A DNA stretch of 64,000 bases, taken from the NCBI RefSeq assembly GCF_020216065.1, contig NZ_JAIWNA010000004.1, forward strand, positions 341,165-405,164, written 5' to 3'. The notes below the pieces were generated by a model. It saw nothing but the letters and a program-made list of their open reading frames with translations. It was not told the origin of the DNA and ran no database searches. The position numbers and the translations under genes were made by a program. This stretch comes from Nocardia rosealba. GTDB lineage: Bacteria > Actinomycetota > Actinomycetes > Mycobacteriales > Mycobacteriaceae. How positions within the stretch are numbered: position 1 is the stretch's first letter; each line of letters begins with the position of its first letter. Shown here piece by piece: positions 47,500-55,815 of the stretch.

Positions 47500-47922
47500 T
47501 CAGCGCTGTTTGGACGGTGCCTTCGGCTGAACCAGGCGCGAGCCCGTCCAGCTGCCGAGGCTGATGGTTGATGTCTGGGTCAGGCCGGCCGTGGGTGCGG
47601 CTTCGGCGATCTCGCTCGGATCGACATGGCCCGGTTGACCGGTTTTGGGGGTGAGGACCCAGATGAACCCTTCGTCGGCCAGCGGGCTGATGGCATCCAT
47701 CAGCTCGTCGGCCAGATCGCCGTCACCTTCTCGCCACCACAGCAGGACGGCGTCGACGACCTCGTCGGAGTCTTCGTCGACCATCTCGCCGCCCGTGATC
47801 TCCTCGATCTCGGCGCGCAATGCGTCGTCGGTGTCCTCGTCCCAGCCCAATTCCTGAACAACCAAGCCGTGAGAAATGCCAAGCTTCTGAGCGTAGTTCT
47901 GCGCGTCCGCCGCGGCGACCAC
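47500..47922 (-). CDS. DUF3052 protein (Rv2239c-like)
   Basis: This 140-residue acidic protein has YAQKLGISHGLVVQELGWDEDTDDALRAEIEEITGGEMVDEDSDEVVDAVLLWWREGDGDLADELMDA and SPLADEGFIWVLTPKTGQPGHVDPSEIAEAAPTAGLTQTSTISLG. This is the DUF3052 family, conserved beside aceE/ahpE in mycolata. Function is unknown. The GTG start is fixed by GGGAGG 8 bases upstream. Confidence 0.9.
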   Translation of the reverse strand: MVAAADAQNYAQKLGISHGLVVQELGWDEDTDDALRAEIEEITGGEMVDEDSDEVVDAVLLWWREGDGDLADELMDAISPLADEGFIWVLTPKTGQPGHVDPSEIAEAAPTAGLTQTSTISLGSWTGSRLVQPKAPSKQR

Positions 47923-48040
47923 GGTGGTGTCCTCCCTAAACTGCCGACAGTAAGATACGTGCAAGCGAACATGGTTATCGGCCGCAGCGCAAGCCGATCG
48001 GATGAATCGGTACCGTACGCCGCGTGTCGGCGACGTGAAT

Positions 48041-48598
48041 TCAGCGCCGTGGGCAGGCCTGTTGTACCTCGGTACGCGCCTGATTGATTTTACGGCTCGC
48101 ATCGTTGAGACCGCCCACCGGAGAGCTGTATGTCATCTTGCGTGTCTCGGCGGACAGCTCGCGCGCGGCGACGACATAGGCGGTGAACTTGTCGGCCAGC
48201 TCGGTCGGCAGGGCGCCCGCGGCGGCGGCCACACCGGACTCGACGGCCGTCGCGGCGGTGTCGAGCGCGCCTGCCGCGGCCTCGCGTTTGGCGGCGTAGT
48301 CGGGGGCGTTCTCGTCGTGGGCCTTCACGAAGTCGTTGTAGGCGGTGACGCCCGCACCGGTGGTGGTGGGGAACTGCCCGCAGTTGTCCTCGATGGCCTT
48401 GGTCCGGGCGGCCGCCGCGCGTGAGGACGCGGCCGCCGAGGAGGACGCGGCCGCCGCGGTCTTGTAGGCGGCGACTTCGGCGGGATCGGTGGTCGGGTTA
48501 CCGGTGACCTGCTGGGCGCACCCGGCGATCACCGAACCGGCGATCACCGCGACCGATGCACAGATCAGCCCGAGTCTGCGCGCGTGCGGCACCCTCAT
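48041..48598 (-). CDS. Secreted lipoprotein, Ala-rich (Rv2240c position)
   Basis: This 185-residue protein has a lipoprotein signal (RRLGLICASVAVIAGSVIAGC). The mature part is Ala/Ser-rich and helical (AAYKTAAAASSSAAASSRAAAARTKAI), with two Cys in NCGQF and the C-terminal QQACPRR that could form a disulfide. No domain is recognised. Position between DUF3052 and aceE matches Rv2240c of M. tuberculosis. It is divergent from aceE with a 207-base promoter region between. Likely a cell-envelope protein of unknown role. Confidence 0.8.
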   Translation of the reverse strand: MRVPHARRLGLICASVAVIAGSVIAGCAQQVTGNPTTDPAEVAAYKTAAAASSSAAASSRAAAARTKAIEDNCGQFPTTTGAGVTAYNDFVKAHDENAPDYAAKREAAAGALDTAATAVESGVAAAAGALPTELADKFTAYVVAARELSAETRKMTYSSPVGGLNDASRKINQARTEVQQACPRR

Positions 48599-48805
48599 CG
48601 TCGAACCCGTTCCCTCTCACTTCACCGACCGGTAGGTCCATCGCGAATCTAGTGGATTTCCTGCTGAGATGATGACCTGGGCGACCCTTTCGGCAAGGAT
48701 GGGGGTCGCCCGAACCTTTCGAGACGGGTGCTCCGCACACCAAGCGGGCAAGCCCGGGGACCGCGACGCCGACAAGCAGTTCAGCCCCCAGTACGAGGAG
48801 CAGAT

Positions 48806-51676
48806 TTGACCGACCTGATCCACTCTGCAGCTTCTTCCGATTCGCCGAACGACCCCGCGCCCGGTGCCAAACCCACCGGGGAACGCGTGCGGGTGATCCG
48901 CGAAGGCGTGGCATCGTATCTACCCGATATCGATCCGGAGGAAACCAGCGAATGGCTGGAATCCTTCGACGAGATGCTCGACCGGGAAGGCCCGGGCCGC
49001 GCGCGTTATCTCATGTTGCGGCTGCTCGAACGCGCCGGTGAGCGTCGCGTGTCGATCCCCGCGCTCACCTCGACCGACTATGTCAACACGATCCCCACCG
49101 AGAACGAGCCGTGGTTTCCCGGCGACGAGGAGGTGGAGCGTCGCTACCGCGCCTGGATCCGCTGGAACGCCGCGATCATGGTGCATCGCGCGCAGCGTCC
49201 CGGAATCGGTGTGGGCGGGCATATTTCGACGTATGCCTCGTCGGCGGCGCTCTACGAGGTTGGTTTCAACCACTTCTTCCGTGGCAAGGACCATCCCGGC
49301 GGCGGCGACCACATCTATATCCAGGGGCACGCCTCGCCCGGAATCTACGCGCGCGCGTTCCTCGAGGGTCGCCTGAGCACCGACCGGCTCGACGGGTTCC
49401 GGCAGGAATACAGCCACGGCGGCCTCGGCAAGGGTCTGCCGTCCTACCCGCATCCGCGCCTGATGACCGACTTCTGGGAGTTCCCGACGGTCTCGATGGG
49501 CCTCGGCCCGATGAACGCGATCTACCAGGCCAGGTTCAACCACTACCTGCACGATCGCGGCATCAAGGACACCTCCGACCAGCACGTGTGGGCGTTCCTC
49601 GGCGACGGCGAGATGGACGAACCCGAGTCGCGCGGCCTGATCCAGGTGGCCGCCAACGAGGCGCTCGACAACCTGACGTTCGTGATCAACTGCAACCTGC
49701 AGCGTCTCGACGGACCGGTGCGCGGTAACGGCAAGATCATCCAGGAACTCGAGTCGTTCTTCCGCGGCGCGGGCTGGAACGTCATCAAGGTGGTCTGGGG
49801 CCGGGAATGGGACGCGCTGCTCGGCGCCGACCGCGACGGTGCCCTGGTGAACCTGATGAACACCACCCCCGACGGCGATTTCCAGACCTACAAGGCCAAT
49901 GACGGCGCCTACGTGCGCGATCACTTCTTCGGCCGCGACCCGCGCACCAAGGCGCTGGTCCAGAACATGTCCGACAACGAGATTTGGAACCTCAAGCGCG
50001 GCGGCCACGACTACCGCAAGGTCTACGCGGCGTACGCGGCGGCGATGACGCACAAGGGCCAGCCGACGGTGATCCTGGCCAAGACCATCAAGGGCTACAC
50101 CCTCGGCAAGCACTTCGAGGGCCGCAACGCCACCCACCAGATGAAGAAGCTGACGCTGCAGGACCTCAAGGACTTCCGCGATCTGCAGCGCATCCCGATC
50201 TCGGACGCGGAACTGGAGAAGGACCCGTACCTGCCCCCGTACTACCACCCCGGCCAGGACGCGCCGGAGATCCAGTACATGCAGGCCAGGCGCAAGGCGC
50301 TCGGCGGGTACCTGCCCGAACGGCGAAGTGCGGCAAAGCCGTTGACGCTGCCGGGCGACGAGGCCTACCGCTCGGTGCGCAAGGGGTCGGGCAAGCAGAA
50401 CGTGGCGACCACGATGGCGCTGGTCCGGTTGATGAAGGAACTGTTGCGCGACAAGGAGATCGGCAAGCGCATCGTGCCGATCATCCCGGACGAGGCGCGC
50501 ACCTTCGGCATGGACTCCTGGTTCCCGTCGCTGAAGATCTACAACCGCAACGGCCAGCTCTACACCTCCGTCGACGCGGAACTGATGCTCGCCTACAAGG
50601 AGAGCAACGTCGGCCAGATCCTGCACGAGGGGATCAACGAGGCCGGGTCGACGGCGTCGTTCACGGCGGCGGGCACTTCGTACGCCACGCACGGCGAGCC
50701 GATGATCCCGCTCTACATCTTCTATTCGATGTTCGGTTTCCAGCGCACCGGCGACGGCCTGTGGGCCGCGGCCGACCAGCTGGCCCGCGGCTTCGTCCTC
50801 GGGGCGACGGCCGGGCGCACCACGCTCACCGGTGAGGGTCTGCAGCACAACGACGGGCATTCGCTGCTGCTCGCCTCGACCAACCCGGCCGTGGTCACCT
50901 ACGATCCGGCGTTCTCGTTCGAGATCGCCCACATCGTGCGCGACGGGCTGCGCCGCATGTACGGCGGCGGCAACCCGGATCCGGGCACGCTGCCGGGCAC
51001 CCATCCGCAGGAGACCGGGACCTTCGGCGGAGAGAACATTTTCTACTACATCACCCTCTACAACGAGCCCTACCAGCAGCCGGCCGAGCCCGACGACCTC
51101 GATGTGGCCGGCTTGCTCAAGGGCCTGTATCTGTACCAGCGCGGTGAGGAGGGTGAGGTGCGCGCCCAGATCCTGGTCTCCGGTGTGACCGTGCCCGCCG
51201 GTCTGCGCGCCCAGCAGATCCTGGCGCAGGAGTGGGATGTGGCGGCCGACGTGTGGTCGGTGACCTCGTTCGGCGAGTTGCGCAAGGAAGCCGTCGAGAA
51301 GGAGATCCACGCGCTCAAGCACCCCGATGCCGACCCCGGCGTCGCCTACGTCACCGAGGCGCTCGCCTCGGCGCGTGGACCGGTGGTGGCCGCCACCGAC
51401 TGGATGCGCGCGGTTCCCGATCAGATCCGGCAGTGGGTGCCCGGCGACTACATCACCCTCGGCACCGACGGGTTCGGCTTCTCCGACACCCGTCCCGCCG
51501 CCCGCCGGGTGTTCAATGTCGACGCGGAGTCGATCGTCGTCGCGGTGCTCGAAGGCCTGGTGAAAGACGGCACCTTCGACAAGGCCAAGGCCGTGGAAGC
51601 GGCCGCGAAATACCGCATCGACGATGTGTCCGCCGCGCCGAAGCCGAGTGCGGACGCACCGGAGGAACTGGCGTAG
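48806..51676 (+). CDS. aceE: Pyruvate dehydrogenase E1 component, homodimeric
   Basis: This 956-residue thiamine-diphosphate enzyme contains RVRVIREGVASYLPDIDPEETSEW and YVNTIPTENEPWFPGDEEVERRYRAWIRWNAA. The ThDP-binding motif GDGEMDEPES extends to NCNLQRLDGPVRGNGKI, then HDYRKVYAAY, AYKESNVGQILHEGINEAGS and TLTGEGLQHNDGHS. It decarboxylates pyruvate and feeds acetyl-CoA to fatty-acid synthesis. TTG start with GAGGAG 6 bases before. An insertion near 740 (NPDPGTLPGTHPQETGTFGG) is longer than in M. tuberculosis AceE. The PucR regulator follows after 14 bases. Confidence 0.96.
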   Translation: MTDLIHSAASSDSPNDPAPGAKPTGERVRVIREGVASYLPDIDPEETSEWLESFDEMLDREGPGRARYLMLRLLERAGERRVSIPALTSTDYVNTIPTENEPWFPGDEEVERRYRAWIRWNAAIMVHRAQRPGIGVGGHISTYASSAALYEVGFNHFFRGKDHPGGGDHIYIQGHASPGIYARAFLEGRLSTDRLDGFRQEYSHGGLGKGLPSYPHPRLMTDFWEFPTVSMGLGPMNAIYQARFNHYLHDRGIKDTSDQHVWAFLGDGEMDEPESRGLIQVAANEALDNLTFVINCNLQRLDGPVRGNGKIIQELESFFRGAGWNVIKVVWGREWDALLGADRDGALVNLMNTTPDGDFQTYKANDGAYVRDHFFGRDPRTKALVQNMSDNEIWNLKRGGHDYRKVYAAYAAAMTHKGQPTVILAKTIKGYTLGKHFEGRNATHQMKKLTLQDLKDFRDLQRIPISDAELEKDPYLPPYYHPGQDAPEIQYMQARRKALGGYLPERRSAAKPLTLPGDEAYRSVRKGSGKQNVATTMALVRLMKELLRDKEIGKRIVPIIPDEARTFGMDSWFPSLKIYNRNGQLYTSVDAELMLAYKESNVGQILHEGINEAGSTASFTAAGTSYATHGEPMIPLYIFYSMFGFQRTGDGLWAAADQLARGFVLGATAGRTTLTGEGLQHNDGHSLLLASTNPAVVTYDPAFSFEIAHIVRDGLRRMYGGGNPDPGTLPGTHPQETGTFGGENIFYYITLYNEPYQQPAEPDDLDVAGLLKGLYLYQRGEEGEVRAQILVSGVTVPAGLRAQQILAQEWDVAADVWSVTSFGELRKEAVEKEIHALKHPDADPGVAYVTEALASARGPVVAATDWMRAVPDQIRQWVPGDYITLGTDGFGFSDTRPAARRVFNVDAESIVVAVLEGLVKDGTFDKAKAVEAAAKYRIDDVSAAPKPSADAPEELA

Positions 51677-51690
51677 CGGACTATTGGACT

Positions 51691-53022
51691 GTGGAGCGCA
51701 AACCGCCGCGGCCCCGTCGGATCACCGAGGGCACAAGCACGCACGAGGTCTACCTGCCGACCGGGGCGCTGTCCCCGAACCGGCAGACCCGTGACCCGCT
51801 GCCCGACACGCTGCTGCGACGGGTCAAGCAGTTCTCGGGCCGGCTGTCGACCGAGGCGGTCGGCGCGATGCAGGACCGGCTGCCGTTCTTCGCCGATCTG
51901 GACGCCGCTCAGCGGGCAGGCGTCCAGATGCTGGTGCAGACCGCGGTGGTGAACTTCCTGGAGTGGTTGCAGGATCCCGAATCCGACATCCGCTTCAGCC
52001 TGGACGCCTTCCAGGTGATTCCGCAGGATCTGGCGCGGCGGCTCACGCTGCGCCAGACCGTGGACATGGTCCGGGTGGCCATGGACTTCTTCGAACAATG
52101 GCTGCCCGCCCTGGCCCGCAACGACCGCCAGCTGGTCGCGCTCACCGAGGCGGTGCTGCGATACGGGCGTGAGCTCGGTTTCGCGGCCGCCTCGGTGTAC
52201 GCCAGCGCGGCCGAATCGCGCGGCGCCTGGGACACCCGCCTCGAGGCGCTGGTGGTCGACGCGGTGGTCCGCGGGGACACGGGCCCGGACATGCTCTCCC
52301 GGGCCGCCACGTTGAACTGGGACGCCACCGCACCGGCAACGGTGCTCGTCGGCACCCCGCCGCAGGACCAGGGTGTGTCGACGGTCGGTGCGGTGCACAC
52401 CATCGCGACGAGGCACGGTCGTGCCGCGCTCGCGGTGGTGCAGGGCGCGCGGCTGGTGATGGTGGTCAGCGGACACCTGGGCGACGCGGGGATCGGTTCG
52501 CCGTTCCTGTCGGATCTGCTCGCCGAGGTGTTCTCCGACGGTCCGGTGGTGATCGGCCCGACCATGCGCACCCTCGGCGCCGCGCACGCCTCCGCCATCG
52601 AGGCACTGGCCGGAATGGAGGCCGTTGTCGGGTGGCGGGGCGCGCCAAGGCCCGTTCACGCCTCGGAGTTGTTACCGGAACGGGCCCTGCTGGGCGATAG
52701 AGCTGCGATAGAGGCGCTGAACGAGTATGTTGTCGTCCCGTTGGCGTCGGCCGGATCTTCGTTGTCCGACACATTGGACGCCTACCTGGATTGTGGCGGA
52801 GCAGTAGAAACGTGCGCGCGTCAGCTGTACGTCCATCCAAATACTGTCCGGTATCGCCTCAAGCGAATCGGCGAGGTGACCGGACGTGATCCGCTCAATC
52901 CGCGCGACGCGTATGTGCTCCGGATCGCGGCCACAGTGGGCCGTTTGACACGAACACATAACGAATCATCAACTTCTGTCACGGAAACCCCGTCAACCCC
53001 AATGGCGCAGGACCCCCTGTAA
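51691..53022 (+). CDS. PucR/CdaR-type regulator of the FAS-II block (Rv2242-like)
   Basis: This 443-residue regulator has a long central domain (LPDTLLRRVKQFSGRLSTEAVGAMQDRLPFF, LEWLQDPESDIRFSLDAFQ, FFEQWLPALARNDRQLVALTEAVLRYGRELGFAAASVYA). A GGDEF-like/CdaR middle follows, then a C-terminal PucR helix-turn-helix: LDAYLDCGGAVETCARQLYVHPNTVRYRLKRIGEVTGRDPLNPRDAYVLRIA. The position before fabD matches Rv2242 of M. tuberculosis and FasR (SCO2386) of Streptomyces, an activator of fatty-acid genes. It should control fabD-acpM-kasA-accD6. GTG start; no clear RBS. M. tuberculosis FasR is a different (TetR) protein. Confidence 0.9.
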   Translation: MERKPPRPRRITEGTSTHEVYLPTGALSPNRQTRDPLPDTLLRRVKQFSGRLSTEAVGAMQDRLPFFADLDAAQRAGVQMLVQTAVVNFLEWLQDPESDIRFSLDAFQVIPQDLARRLTLRQTVDMVRVAMDFFEQWLPALARNDRQLVALTEAVLRYGRELGFAAASVYASAAESRGAWDTRLEALVVDAVVRGDTGPDMLSRAATLNWDATAPATVLVGTPPQDQGVSTVGAVHTIATRHGRAALAVVQGARLVMVVSGHLGDAGIGSPFLSDLLAEVFSDGPVVIGPTMRTLGAAHASAIEALAGMEAVVGWRGAPRPVHASELLPERALLGDRAAIEALNEYVVVPLASAGSSLSDTLDAYLDCGGAVETCARQLYVHPNTVRYRLKRIGEVTGRDPLNPRDAYVLRIAATVGRLTRTHNESSTSVTETPSTPMAQDPL

Positions 53023-53063
53023 CGGGATTCGTGAATCGGTCGATCCGGACGCCCCACCTCGGA

Positions 53064-53084
53064 TTTTGTGGGACCCCTACAAAA
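53064..53084. promoter_or_regulatory. Inverted repeat upstream of fabD
   Basis: TTTTGT (53064-53069) and ACAAAA (53079-53084) flank GGGACCCCT in an otherwise GC-rich gap. It is 65 bases before the fabD start. It could be the operator for the PucR-type regulator or a weak terminator of its gene. Confidence 0.4.
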
Positions 53085-53149
53085 CGCGTTCCAAACCTTC
53101 ATTCGCGCCGACATCTCGTGCGGCGGGGGTCACAGTGTTTTCTTAGGGG

Positions 53150-54064
53150 GTGATCGCGTTGTTCACCCCTGGACAGGGGTCCCAGACACCCGGCATGCTC
53201 ACGCCCTGGCTCGCACTCCCCGGTGCGGCTGATCGCCTCGAGCTGTGGTCGAAGGCCGCCGGCCTCGACCTGGTCCGTCTCGGCACCACCGCGACGGCGG
53301 AGGAGATCGTCGACACCTCGGTGACGCAGCCGCTCGTGGTCGCGGCCGCACTGCTGGCCTTCGCCGAAATCGCCCCCGAAACCCTTCCTGCGGATACGAT
53401 CGTCGCCGGGCATTCGGTCGGCGAATTCGCCGCGGCCGCTGTCGCGGGCGTCATCACCCCGGACGAGGCCGTCGGCCTGGCCGCCATCCGCGGCCGGGAG
53501 ATGGCCAAGGCGTGTGCGCAGGAACCGACCGGCATGTCCGCGGTGCTCGGTGGCGACGAAGCCACCGTGCTCGCACGGCTCGCCGAACTCGATCTCGTCC
53601 CGGCCAACCGCAACGCGGTCGGCCAGATCGTCGCGGCGGGCCGCCTGGAAGCTCTGGCGGAGCTCGCCGCGAACCCGCCGGAGAAGGCACGGGTCCGCGC
53701 ATTGCCCGTCGCCGGTGCGTTCCACACCGCTTTCATGGCCCCGGCACAGGCAGCTGTCGCCGATGCCATCGCCCAGATCTCGCCGAGCGACCCGATCCGG
53801 ACCCTGCTGTCGAACTTCGACGGACAACCGGTCACCTCGGGCGCCGACGCGATCGACAAGCTCGCCGCGCAGGTCACCCGACCCGTGCGCTGGGACCTGT
53901 GCACCGAGACCGTCCGTGCGGCGGGCGTCTCGGCGGTGGCCGAACTGCCACCGGCGGGCACCCTGGTCGGCATCGCCAAGCGGGAACTGAAGGGCACCCC
54001 CAACCTCGCCCTCAAGACTCCCGAAGACCTCCCCGCGTTGGCCGGACTCACCTCCGCGGGCTAG
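53150..54064 (+). CDS. fabD: Malonyl-CoA:ACP transacylase
   Basis: This 304-residue protein opens IALFTPGQGSQTPGM. It has the nucleophile elbow VAGHSVGEFAAAAVAG with Ser89, VPANRNAVGQIVAAG, VAGAFHTAFMAPA with the catalytic His and RPVRWDLCTETV. It transfers malonyl from CoA to AcpM for FAS-II. The GTG gives the same N-terminus as M. tuberculosis FabD (MIAL). The RBS GGGGG directly abuts the start, which is unusual. It is followed by acpM after 83 bases. Confidence 0.95.
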   Translation: MIALFTPGQGSQTPGMLTPWLALPGAADRLELWSKAAGLDLVRLGTTATAEEIVDTSVTQPLVVAAALLAFAEIAPETLPADTIVAGHSVGEFAAAAVAGVITPDEAVGLAAIRGREMAKACAQEPTGMSAVLGGDEATVLARLAELDLVPANRNAVGQIVAAGRLEALAELAANPPEKARVRALPVAGAFHTAFMAPAQAAVADAIAQISPSDPIRTLLSNFDGQPVTSGADAIDKLAAQVTRPVRWDLCTETVRAAGVSAVAELPPAGTLVGIAKRELKGTPNLALKTPEDLPALAGLTSAG

Positions 54065-54147
54065 CTTTCCCCCCGGCGGTCGCGCACGACGAAGTGCGTC
54101 GGCTGTTCAAGACCCTACAAATGAGAAACAAGAAGGGAGCCACCAAA

Positions 54148-54447
54148 GTGGCCGCTCTGACCCAGGAACAGATCGTCGAAGAACTCGGCAAGATCATCGA
54201 AGAGGTTACGGGTATCGAACCCTCCGAGGTGACCATCGAGAAGTCCTTCGTCGACGACCTGGACATCGACTCGCTGTCCATGGTCGAGATCGCTGTGCAG
54301 ACCGAGGACAAGTACGGCGTCAAGATCCCCGACGAGGATCTCGCCAGCCTGAAGACCGTGGGTGACGCTGTCTCCTACATCCAGAAGCTCGAGGCGGAGA
54401 ACTCCGACGCCGCCGCGGAGCTCAAGGCCAAGTTCGACGCCGAGTAG
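54148..54447 (+). CDS. acpM: Meromycolate acyl carrier protein
   Basis: This 99-residue acyl carrier protein has the phosphopantetheine site DDLDIDSLSMVEIAVQTEDKYGVKIPDEDL (Ser42) and a C-terminal extension YIQKLEAENSDAAAELKAKF like M. tuberculosis AcpM, but about 15 residues shorter. It carries growing meromycolate chains. GGGAG 9 bases upstream fixes the GTG; an ATG 27 bases earlier has poor context. Coupled within fabD-acpM-kasA. Confidence 0.95.
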   Translation: MAALTQEQIVEELGKIIEEVTGIEPSEVTIEKSFVDDLDIDSLSMVEIAVQTEDKYGVKIPDEDLASLKTVGDAVSYIQKLEAENSDAAAELKAKFDAE

Positions 54448-54458
54448 AGGCTGAACCA

Positions 54459-55709
54459 GTGACCACTCCTTCCACCTTGAACGGGAATTTCCCCAACGTC
54501 GTCGTCACCAGCATGGCGGCGACCACGTCGATCGCGGGTGATGTCGATGCGACGTGGAAGGGACTCCTCAACGGTGAGAGCGGAATCGACGTTCTCGAGG
54601 ATTCCTTCATCGAGGAATACGACCTGCCGGTGCGTATCGGCGGTCACCTGAAAGTCAGCCCCGACACCCTCCTGAGCCGGGTCGAGATCCGCCGTATGGC
54701 GTATGTCGAGCGCCTGGCGACCGTGCTCGGTCGCGAGGTGTGGAAGAACGCGGGCAGCCCGGAGGTCGACCACGACCGCCTGGGTGTCGCGATCGGTACC
54801 GGTCTCGGTGGCGGCGACGCGTTGATCGACTCGGTCGACAAGCTGAAGAACGGCGGCTATCGCAAGATCTCGCCGCTGGCTGTTCAGATGGTCATGCCGA
54901 ACGGTCCGTCGGCGGTCGTCGGTCTAGAGCTGAAGGCCAGGGCGGGAGTGGTCACTCCGGTCTCGGCGTGCTCGTCGGGTTCGGAGGCCATCGCCAACGC
55001 GTGGCGGATGATCGTGATGGGTGACGCCGACATGGTCGTCACCGGTGGCGTCGAGGGCTTCATCGACTCGGTGCCGATCGCGGCGTTCTCCATGATGCGG
55101 GCGATGAGCACGCGCAACGACGACCCCAAGGGTGCTTCGCGTCCGTTCGACAAGGATCGTGACGGTTTCGTCTTCGGCGAGGCAGGCGCGCTCATGACGA
55201 TCGAGACCGAGGAGCACGCGAAGGCTCGCGGTGCGACCATCCACGCGCGTCTGCTGGGTGCGGGCATCACCTCCGACGGTTTCCACCTGGTCGCTCCCGA
55301 TCCCGAGGGCACCGGTGCGGCCAGGGCGATGACTCGCGCGATGCAGACCGCCGGTCTGACCAAGCGCGACATCACCCACATCAACGCCCACGCGACCGCG
55401 ACTCCCATCGGCGACACCGCCGAGGCGAACGCGATCAACTTGGCGGTGGGTAACCACGCTTCGGTGTACGCGCCGAAGTCGGCACTCGGTCACTCGATCG
55501 GCGCCGTCGGCGCCCTCGAGTCGGTGCTCACTGTGCTCGCGATTCGGGACGGTATCGTTCCGCCGACGCTGAACCTGGACAACCAGGATCCGGAGATCGA
55601 TCTCGATGTGGTGCACGGGGAAGCCCGTCGCCAGGAAATCGAGTACGCGATCAACAACTCCTTCGGCTTCGGTGGGCACAACGTCGCGCTCGCCTTCGGT
55701 CGGGCCTGA
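54459..55709 (+). CDS. kasA: Beta-ketoacyl-ACP synthase of FAS-II (KasA-like)
   Basis: This 416-residue condensing enzyme has Cys171 in TPVSACSSGSEAIANAW, HINAHATATPIGDTAEANAI with the first catalytic His, KSALGHSIGAVGALESV with Lys and the second His, and NNSFGFGGHNVALAF. It elongates AcpM-bound chains with malonyl-AcpM. Only 11 bases follow acpM. M. tuberculosis has a second copy, kasB, immediately next. Here a short gap leads straight to accD6, so one KAS must do both jobs or another lies elsewhere. GTG start. Confidence 0.95.
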   Translation: MTTPSTLNGNFPNVVVTSMAATTSIAGDVDATWKGLLNGESGIDVLEDSFIEEYDLPVRIGGHLKVSPDTLLSRVEIRRMAYVERLATVLGREVWKNAGSPEVDHDRLGVAIGTGLGGGDALIDSVDKLKNGGYRKISPLAVQMVMPNGPSAVVGLELKARAGVVTPVSACSSGSEAIANAWRMIVMGDADMVVTGGVEGFIDSVPIAAFSMMRAMSTRNDDPKGASRPFDKDRDGFVFGEAGALMTIETEEHAKARGATIHARLLGAGITSDGFHLVAPDPEGTGAARAMTRAMQTAGLTKRDITHINAHATATPIGDTAEANAINLAVGNHASVYAPKSALGHSIGAVGALESVLTVLAIRDGIVPPTLNLDNQDPEIDLDVVHGEARRQEIEYAINNSFGFGGHNVALAFGRA

Positions 55710-55815
55710 CGCACGGATTTCCCGGTGGGGGGTCGGCCAACTGAATGGTTCGACCCTCCGCCGTGATCCGGCGGAGGCCGAGAGATTTTCGACAACGAAG
55801 GTAGGAGTGGACGCG

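Noticed and set aside
48920..51322. 800-codon minus-strand frame opposite aceE
   Set aside because: It mirrors highly conserved aceE codons and has no recognisable domain or RBS. Such frames are expected in GC-rich genes.
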